Below the pieces are notes generated by a model that had not been told where the DNA came from, made no database searches, and was given only the letters and a program-made list of their open reading frames with translations. This document shows positions 57,060 to 64,000 of a DNA stretch of 64,000 nucleotides, piece after piece. The translations under genes and the position numbers were made by a program. Every line of letters begins with the position of its first letter. Position 1 is the first letter of the stretch. The stretch is from positions 1-64,000 of the forward strand of contig JAQOTA010000061.1 of assembly GCA_029532415.1 (NCBI GenBank), given 5' to 3'. The DNA is from Marasmius tenuissimus. Its lineage: Eukaryota; Basidiomycota; Agaricomycetes; Agaricales; Marasmiaceae.

Positions 57060-57375
57060 CGGCCTATTAGTCGGAAAACTTCGGCCGGCCATATAAGGGT
57101 AATGGCCATATTTGGCCTTTTATTCTCCATATATGGGGGATTATCCGACTAATTTGGGCCTTTTATGCCTCATATATGGGACCTTATAAGCGAATTTTGG
57201 CATTTATGGCCTTATCTAGATAAAGTTATGCAAAAAAGGCCTTATTAGGTCATCGGGCAGTTTTGCGACATTTATTAGAAAATCTGCTTGGCGCCCCGTG
57301 TTTCTCAATCAGGCTTCCATTACATGTCATGTGATACAACACGGGAAGTAAATGTACTCGATTATGATAAATATC
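57060..57375. other. AT-rich intergenic stretch with GGCC/TTAT motifs
   Basis: Repeated short words TGGCCTTTTAT, GGCCTTAT and CATATATGGG between 57080 and 57250, with no gene. Confidence 0.5.
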
Positions 57376-58737
57376 TCAATTAGTTGATGTACTAGCCTCT
57401 GGTTTCAACAAGGACTTCACATGCCACCGAGCTCGGAGAGACCCGTCGTCCTGTATCCATCGGCTAAACTCTCTATGAACATGTTGATAGTCAGTAGCGG
57501 AATATAGTAGATAGGTCTTAACTCACTCCTGGACCCAATGATGCGTCTTCTCACAATTCCACCACGGCCCATTTGTCAGTCCAGGCGTTACGACATTGGC
57601 CGCCCGTAAATCTGCCCCCTTTTCTTTCTCGCTTTCACCTTCTTTTGGGAAAATCCAGAGCGTCGAGTCCAAAGGTGTCGGTGCGGAGGTAGCGCTGAGA
57701 CCAATATAGATGTAGGGTCGACCTCTCGGTTGGTTGGACCAATAGAGGAAGCCGCCTTCGATGTTCAAGCCAAAGGCGAGTGTCCAAAGCCGCTCTGTGA
57801 TATCATAAATCAGTATAGTTTCTCGAAGAGTACATACGACGGAGTACGGACCTCTAGCAATGAAAGTCGTGCCAGCGAACCCACTTACTCGTATTCTCTT
57901 AACGAACTGGACAATTCGCATTTCAACTTTAAACCCTCGATCATCAGGCAAGTTGGACACTTTGATCTCGTCGGGTACGGCGAGGATATTGGTGCCGAAA
58001 ACCATTTTACCCTTGAGTGAGAGCCCCATTGCGTAGTCGGGGTGGAATTTGAGGTAAGTGTACAATGTGTGATCGGACATTTCCATACAGGCAGTTTCAA
58101 TGTCGGATCGAGCGACTGGAGAGAGCGGAGAGGCGTAGGATAGAAGGATGGTGAATAAAGGCGACACCGGTGGTTCGTTTCCTTGCGGTAGATTTGTTGG
58201 AAGTTGGGTAGCCTGGCTGATCATAGTCCAATACATTGGTGTATGACCTTCAATAAACTTGTCATTCAGCATCTCCCAGAGCGTCGTACCCCCGGCGCTC
58301 TGCTTCTGACAAGCATCGTAGCAGCTTTCCATGATTCCCCTGTAGTTTTGTACGCTGAGGTTCCCGACTGAATCCGACTCTGGACTCGAGCTATACTGAA
58401 CAATGAGATCTTGTATGATACTCCGCACTGTCTGACGGAGATGTGCCTTGGAAGCCTTGCTCGTCAGACCCAAGCGGCTAATCACCTTCCCTCCAACCAG
58501 TTCCCACGCAGATACAACAGGGCTTAGCGCACTTGAGGACGTCCTGCGATCTTCGCTGCCTCTGGAGTGCTTCAGCCAATCTGGACGCTGTAGCAGTTGG
58601 TGTGACTCGTCTCCATCAATGTCTTTCTCGTCTGTGTTCGAATGTTGGCGAATGGGACCGCGAGATGTGAATCTGTCGTAAGAAGGTGGGGGGTCTTGAA
58701 CGTTGCTATGAGGTTGGCTCTGGCGGTCTATTGGCAT
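57376..58737 (-). CDS. Conserved hypothetical fungal protein, about 440 residues
   Basis: A long single exon from the ATG at 58737 (MPIDRQSQPHSNVQDPPPSY) runs to about 57525. A GTGAGT..CATAGAG intron then joins in phase to a last exon (FSRWIQDDGSLRARW) ending at 57376. Without splicing the frame stops at 57523, three codons after WVQ. The N-terminus is disordered and polar, then a helical domain contains GTTLWEMLNDKFIEGHTPMY and WTMISQATQLP, a pattern seen in an uncharacterised family of Agaricomycetes (GHTPxYWxI). The C-terminal half looks like a beta-rich domain (GLSLKGKMVFGTNILAV, GGFLYWSNQPRGRPYIYIGL). There are no membrane helices. The frame is clean and the codon use unremarkable, so it should be a functional housekeeping-like gene. 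Function unknown. Confidence 0.75.
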
Positions 58738-59823
58738 CGTGAAGGCAAGAAGGTGCGGGTGAAAGGCCCTGACTAGAGGATTATACTCGTCATCGTGCTG
58801 CGGACCTATTCTTGGGCATCCACAGTGGGAACCTCTTCAGCTGACCTTTCCCATCTCCCGGCCTAAACTTCTCCGACGCTCAGCAAGTTACTTATAGACC
58901 TGTGTGAGACGTCAACTCTTAGACTAGTCCATGAAACTCAATAACCCGGGCGTGACACGGTTGCAGTAGGGAATGTAGGGTTTGGAAAATGAATTTAGAT
59001 TGCGGTTGAGACCTATAGCCGCCCAGTTACCCTCGTTCCGGGCAGACGCGTCGCTGAAATGCTCGGCTCAGTCCAGAACTATTTTTGGGACACCGGTATA
59101 TTGCGCACTGTGAGATTTATCATCTTTCCTATATAATATACATAAACGCCGTAGTCGAACACAATGTTGAGGGCCCGTATCGAGGTCACTGCTAATGATC
59201 CTTTCCGTGATGAACTGGCCGCCGACCATGTCTGTAGCTCGGAGCACTCGATCCTAGTACCCCAAATTATGCCCATAACTGTCGGCTGACTGTGGCGAGA
59301 AATAGTTCCCCGTCCCAGCGTAACTAATACCCATATAACTACAATTTTTATGCGTCGTGAGGCCCTGTTGCAGAATATTCAAAAGCCTAGTCAATCCCAA
59401 GGATATATATGTAGAGCTCACGGTTGAGCCATTTTAGACTGGAGGCTTATGACCATAGCTACGCGTGAAGGGAGCAAAGGATAAGATCCATTGGTATTGA
59501 AGCTTTTCGACAGTGACATATTCTCGTGGCATTCAAGATTATTTTCATCACACATTTTTCTCGATCCAAACGTATGTGCCAGCGTTGTTTTCGTCTTATC
59601 TAGGGAGTGTTTTGCTGGAATGGATTTTTCAGGGACTAAAGGGAAACGGTGTGGAGAGAAAACGAAGGGAAGAGGCGACCGCGAGCCATAGACGCGAAAA
59701 ATCGCAACTGACCTGGTTGCACGTGCCCGGAGGTTCAGTCCGAAACTCCCGATTCGGTTGTTGTTTCCCGGCCATCACGGACCACCACTGACTCACCGCG
59801 ATTCTCCCCAGTACTCACTCTGA
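58738..59823. other. Intergenic, no supported gene
   Basis: Promoter of the gene at 57376-58737, then short ORFs (for example 59491-59691, 59513-59791) without domains. Confidence 0.4.
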
Positions 59824-60174
59824 CAGCTATTTAAGAATCCCTAGCATATTTTCGCACAACTCCAGGAACTTGATCTGTTGACACGCCAAACAATTGCACG
59901 TGCAAATAACCCGAAATTGGATTATTATTTTCCCTTTTCCGCCTCGAAACCACCCGTACCTCTTCGATTTGACTCCCGTTGAGCTACTATTGTCTACTAG
60001 AATCACCCGAATCTTCATTTGATCAACTCCCTCTGCCTCAAAGTGGGTGCGAGCAAAGCACACCTTCCCAGAGAATACCAGTTTGGGAATATCTGCACGT
60101 GGTCATGTTTGGCATGTCAACAGATCAAATTCCTGGAGTTGTGCGAAAATATGCTAGGGATTCTTAAATAGCTG
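59824..60174. mobile_element. 351-bp MITE, CAGCTA family, copy 1
   Basis: Near-perfect terminal inverted repeats of about 65-80 bases. Both ends begin CAGCTATTTAAGAATCCC and continue with CTAGCATATTTTCGCACAAC, with the first mismatch about 46 bases in. The short centre has no transposase. The same ends, diverged, occur in the element at 63607-63951. No clear target duplication could be read. Confidence 0.85.
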
Positions 60175-60179
60175 GAAGC

Positions 60180-60740
60180 CCATTCATCCAGGGGGACTCC
60201 CGCGATTTATCGGGCTGGCTCTCGTGGCTTCGGATTCACTCTGGCCAAGTTTCTCTGAGCCCAACAACCAACATGATACAAGTGTGCTCGAAATAGGACT
60301 GGATATGCCGGCCGTGAGACTCCAACGTTCTCGCCTTCAATGTAGACCAAGGTAGCGAGAAGTCACTGAGAAGCGTTCATGCACAGATTCTATTCCTTTC
60401 TAACATTACCCACGTCAACGCATGTGGCCAGCTGCCCATGTTCAAGGTTCTGGGGTCTGATGGCAGTTGGTCATCGATGGGAAATACTGCACAACCCTCG
60501 TCTCGTACTAAATCCTATCCGAATTTACTTCTCGAAGTCCCCAGTCACAGGTGTCTCTATTACTTGATACAATATTCACATCCGAAATTTCGGTTTTCAC
60601 AATGGATTAAAGTGTATCTTATGACCTACCGCACGCAAGCAGCATGCAGGTTATTGATGTGAGGGTCGCGAATTGAACATCCAGGACAGTGTGTAGGAGA
60701 TATATTGTTTTGATCCTACTTCAGACCTTCGTCTATCCTC
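60180..60740. other. Intergenic, no supported gene
   Basis: Short ORFs only (60379-60567, 60438-60662). Nothing recognisable. Confidence 0.4.
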
Positions 60741-60749
60741 CCCCTATCT

Positions 60750-62260
60750 TAAGCTACCCTCGTACTCGAAACTTAGAGATGATAGGTAGTCACTCCGTGA
60801 CTCCTTTCACTACCACGCAGATATTTTCGGCGTTGGGTAACTCGGAAGTGACGGTCGCAGGTTCAGTTAACTGCAGCAGCGTCGGAAGGGATCAATATAA
60901 CTATGACTACAGTGCGTCTCGATATATCTCGATTTTTCAGATTTCGCATCGGACTCAAGGACGCCCCTCCAGCACCTAACTCGCCAGACCCTCTGGAAGA
61001 TATCCTATGACGCATCGAGTTTCAATTCGCCCATAATTGCCGACATCGAACTACGTCTGTGACCTATGAACCCTCATCAGAAATTATAGAACAATTGTGC
61101 GCATGGGCTCTGGGCCGCAAACCGGAAAAGAACGAGGGAATTGAATCAAGTGTTTGCTGGTTACAAGGCTCGGCCAAGATGGGAAGGTCAACAGCCGCTG
61201 CACTCATAGCTGCAAAGTCTGATGATGAGGAAACGCTGGCTTCCAGCTTTTTCGTTCCAAAGGACGACTCCGATCTCAATCATCCTCGCCATCTCATTCA
61301 TGCCATTGCCCACGGGCTTACCTCAATCTAGGAGGATCTACGGCAATTCATCAACGACGCGATTCGATTCCGATCACGACGCCTCAGTGCTTCATTGGAG
61401 GCTCAGTTTCTTCATCTTGTAGCCCGGCCATTGTTGCAATGGAAAGCTTCAGGGAATGCCATTCCCTTGTTGGTTGTCATTGATGGGTTGGATAAGTGTG
61501 GTACACCGCATGATCAACAACGTCTCCTCTCCATAGTTGCTTCAGTAACAAAGGAGGGCGTCCCCCTACGCCTCCTGATTTGCAGTCGGTATCAAGACCA
61601 TCTGTGGGACTACTTCAATAATTCCTCATCCACACAAATTCTCTTGCTCAGTGGTAACACAGCTGGGGCAAAAACTTATTTTGTTGCGGAATATGAAGCA
61701 ATGATATGACACTTGGCTTTCCGGTGAGTATTTTTGTTGCCAAATATGCGGAATCCAATTCAATTTCGACTATTTCAGCTCAAATATGTGTTTAACTGTA
61801 AGGCATTATATTTTTCTGTCATATTTCCGTGCAAAGATAATGTTCTCGCCCAGCTGTGTAACCCCTCTACCGATCGAGAAATTCGAGATATCATCACCGG
61901 CGGCATTAGGCCGCTCCAATCTACCGAGACATTTCAACGAAAATCATCTTCGCAATCATGGCCCTCCTATCAAGAGGTGGAGGCGCTGGTTGAGCAGGCA
62001 GCGGGAGAGATCGAATTTGCCCACACTCTTATTCGATTTCTCCAAAATCTCCTCGCTGCAGCCGCAACTTGCAGAGATATTGAAGACGGAGACATCCCAG
62101 GACTTGTCCACCAAGTCATCTCATACTTCATTATTCTTGCTTTATCTACATATTGTGTATTCCCGCAGGGGTGATGGGGACGTCCATGAGCGGCGTGTAA
62201 GGGTCTTGATCAACATTGTCTTGCTTTGCAGTGACCCTCTTGGGCCAAGGGGGGAGGGGC
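60750..62260 (+). pseudogene. NACHT-type NTPase (NLR-like) gene, broken
   Basis: Pieces in order on the plus strand match basidiomycete NACHT NTPases. FQISHRTQGRPSS lies near 60935. After a frame change, EIIEQLCAWALGRKPEKNEG follows, then a P-loop position reading VCWLQGSAKMGRSTAAALIA (61153-61210). In functional relatives the pattern is WLxGPAGxGKSA, so the Gly/Lys core is damaged. ASSFFVPKDDSDLNHPRHLI follows and a stop interrupts at 61329. Walker B is recognisable (LLVVIDGLDKCG, 61468-61503), then LRLLICSRYQDH. Later pieces (SWPSYQEVEALVEQAAGEI, FAHTLIRFLQNLL) are in other frames near 61960-62050, and VRVLINIVLLCSDPLG near 62200. The frames do not join by simple introns, and the damaged P-loop and stops make it non-functional. 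The C-terminal repeats expected of an NLR were not found. Confidence 0.7.
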
Positions 62261-62282
62261 GGGCCGTGGATCCTGGACATCC

Positions 62283-62731
62283 AGGTAGGTAGTTAGTCCC
62301 CCCTCGGGGGTCCTTAAAAAAATTTTGGGCCCAATTTTTTTCGACGTATGAGGCCATTTGAAGGCCTTGGAAGGAGCTAGAACATACCGTGTCCGTGAAA
62401 ATCATTTGTTCTCGCTGAAAATCAACCTAAATCTTACCTTTCAGCACCATCTCCACCGCCTGTAGCCCTTGTAGTGGTGCTTAAGTGGGCATGGGGCATA
62501 CCCCACCCCAGGCGCAACTTCAGTTGAGGTCAGGCTCAGGTGGAGCTCCACAGGATGATAAGCACCCTCTAAACTCATGGCGGCCACTTCCAGAGATGCC
62601 AGCGTAGGCTGGTCAGTGAAAAACTTTTCCAGCCTCGGAGATTGCCAGACAGGCAGCCAAAAAAGGTAAGTATTACCATATATGGAAACTACATAGGTAG
62701 GTAGTCCCCCCTCGACCTGTCTTAAAAAATA
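62283..62731. repeat. Pair of short direct repeats about 410 bp apart
   Basis: AGGTAGGTAGT, then a C-run, CTCG and CTTAAAAAAT occur at 62283-62322 and 62694-62731. They bracket the right half of the minus-strand ORF at 62441-62923 and could be the ends of a small insertion or an LTR-like pair. The evidence is only the repeat itself. Confidence 0.5.
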
Positions 62732-62905
62732 ATTCGAGTGTGGGTCATAAATTTTATTTCCCCCCCCCCTTGTCTTGGGCTTGGCTTGATACCCCATCTG
62801 ATTATCCAGCGCTTCTTCGACTTCCTGTTCGCTCAATCTACGCACACAATTGATGATATTCGGAAGCCATCGAACGAATTGTGGCTTTCGACACATGCCG
62901 AAAGA
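62441..62905 (-). CDS. Hypothetical ORF, possibly a chimera with an insertion
   Basis: Minus-strand ORF starting MCRKPQFVRWLPNIINCVRR near 62897, with a charged helical piece (LSEQEVEEALDNQMGYQAK). From 62740 down it passes through the poly-C and repeat sequence described at 62283-62731, then gives FFTDQPTLASLEVAAMSLEG. The two halves differ in character, so the ORF may be interrupted by a repeat. I do not recognise it. Confidence 0.3.
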   Translation of the reverse strand, partial: SFGMCRKPQFVRWLPNIINCVRRLSEQEVEEALDNQMGYQAKPKTRGGGNKIYDPHSNYFLRQVEGGLPTYVVSIYGNTYLFWLPVWQSPRLEKFFTDQPTLASLEVAAMSLEGAYHPVELHLSLTSTEVAPGVGYAPCPLKHHYKGYRRWRWC

Positions 62906-63035
62906 GACACATCGTTGTACCACAGGTGATACTTCACTGTTCTTGTTTATGTGAATGCTAACAACTGTTCAAGGAGCGACACATTGAATGTTTTTCTGCT
63001 AGGATAGCCTGCTCTTTGTTCCTGCAACCCCATTC

Positions 63036-63627
63036 ATGGTCCGTGTGAACGTTTGGCATACCGTCAGCAGAAGTATGATTGGTTGGAGGACCACCAACGC
63101 GTATTCGCCCATTTTTTTCGGATGTCGTGGACGGCGCCTTCGAGGGTCGAGTGGATATCTGGAGCTCCAGAACACATGGGGATGGCCGTTTTCTACAGGC
63201 AGATTGAGGAGCTGGTTCCGTGGCTGCAGGTATATATATCTCTATGTGCACTTTTACTTGTTTGCAATGCTAAACGCCCTCTGTCATTGCATAAGAAAAT
63301 CACAACTTTTATCGTTTTCAACTCCTCGAGCTCTTGTTGAGTTATAAGAGGGGGTTTTGCATCCAGCCGCCGCAAGATTTTATGGGATCACGGGATCTAC
63401 GTCTTCGATGGATAATCATGCAGATTGCGGGATGCCGGTGGCGATGCGACGTAACCAAAGAAGCTTGGAATTCCCTTCAGGATGATTCAGTCCGCGGAGG
63501 GCTCCAGACAGCTGATATTTGCATATATGGCGTACGTGAGTACGAAGGCGCCAACCATTATTACGTCGATCTCCGAGAGTGGTGTACAAGCATTGCGGAG
63601 GACTTGCAGCTAACAATGAAACCCTAG
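63036..63627 (+). CDS. Hypothetical multi-exon fragment ending in a MITE
   Basis: Plus-strand pieces YRQQKYDWLEDHQRVFAHFF and MGMAVFYRQIEELVPWLQ (63053-63230) are followed, after a possible GTATAT intron, by SYKRGFCIQPPQDFMGSRDL and ANHYYVDLREWCTSIAEDLQ. The last codons (LTMKP, stop 63625-63627) come from the terminus of the MITE at 63607. No domain recognised. It may be a truncated gene. Confidence 0.35.
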
Positions 63628-63951
63628 CATAATTCGCACGGCCCCCACCTTCACTGATCTGTTTAGTTCCAAACAACCGCACATGGCCAAAATACAAGTA
63701 CCTACGCACCATACATGCCTCTCGCGGTCAGGAATACTGAGATAATGTTGCTCTATAGCTTCAGGATGGATTTGCAGCCTTTTGGTCGCGATGGTTGTGG
63801 TTGAATGTCGTTGGGACATCGTAAGTTCATTGTACGTCGCAGAAGTTGCCACGCGATTACCATTGAGTTAGCCACGCGTCTCTGTTTGGTTATAAACAGA
63901 TCAGCGAAGGTGGGGGTCGTGCGAATTATGCTAGGGTTTCATTGTTAGCTG
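63607..63951. mobile_element. 345-bp MITE, CAGCTA family, copy 2
   Basis: Inverted ends of about 60 bases: CAGCTAACAATGAAACCC, then TAGCATAATTCGCACG, differing at two positions within the first 50. It aligns with the ends of the element at 59824-60174 (CAGCTA, CCCTAGCATA, TTCGCAC in register), so both belong to one family. It has no coding capacity and no clear target duplication. Confidence 0.85.
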
Positions 63952-64000
63952 TGAGAGAGGAAATCCACCGGAATAGATCTCCCGAGGCTGTCTCCAACTT

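Overview
The window is nuclear DNA of a filamentous fungus, almost certainly an Agaricomycete (Basidiomycota). Genes are split by many short introns of about 40-80 bases with GT..AG ends. The recognisable protein families are ones common in that class: Tnp2-type CACTA transposase, fungal BTB paralogs, multi-exon seven-helix membrane proteins, NACHT NTPases, a T5orf172 gene and RING/IBR ligases. The mix of families resembles Rhizoctonia/Ceratobasidiaceae, but that is an inference from memory, not from any search. I see no rRNA gene, no convincing tRNA gene, no CRISPR and no bacterial operon.

Layout. 1-3.2 kb: a large multi-exon gene of unknown function on the minus strand, running off the left edge. 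3.8-6.9 kb: an intact CACTA (Tnp2) transposase gene. 8.0-10.6 kb: three small intact-looking genes (MATH-domain protein, membrane RING protein, short membrane protein). 10.6-16.4 kb: decayed copies of an RNA polymerase II largest-subunit gene and of a RING/IBR ligase gene, with an intact-looking T5orf172 gene between them on the opposite strand. 16.4-18.6 kb: an unusual non-coding array of AGCGCC motifs with two pairs of GC-rich hairpins. 18.6-33 kb: a probably broken membrane gene, two seven-helix genes, one intact BTB gene, BTB remnants and degenerate repeats. 34.1-35.6 kb: a UbiA prenyltransferase gene. 37.5-50.5 kb: a segment of about 3-3.6 kb present three times, each copy carrying a seven-helix gene (intact, intact with a shorter tail, broken). 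50.5-55.8 kb: three more BTB copies, one intact. 56.6-64 kb: foldback elements and MITEs, a conserved hypothetical gene, a NACHT NTPase pseudogene and orphan ORFs.

The region behaves like a fast-evolving accessory or subtelomere-like block. Gene families (BTB, seven-helix) have multiplied locally, many copies are broken, and at least five small DNA-transposon-type elements can be delimited from terminal inverted repeats. Two of these have target-site duplications and clear host sequence on both sides. There is no obvious metabolic cluster. The genes that look functional are the transposase, MATH, RING, T5orf172, UbiA, two BTB genes, at least three seven-helix genes and the 57.4-58.7 kb gene.

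Exon coordinates were worked out by hand from splice-site and reading-frame logic, so individual boundaries may be off, especially where noted. Family names rest on recognised motifs, not on database searches.
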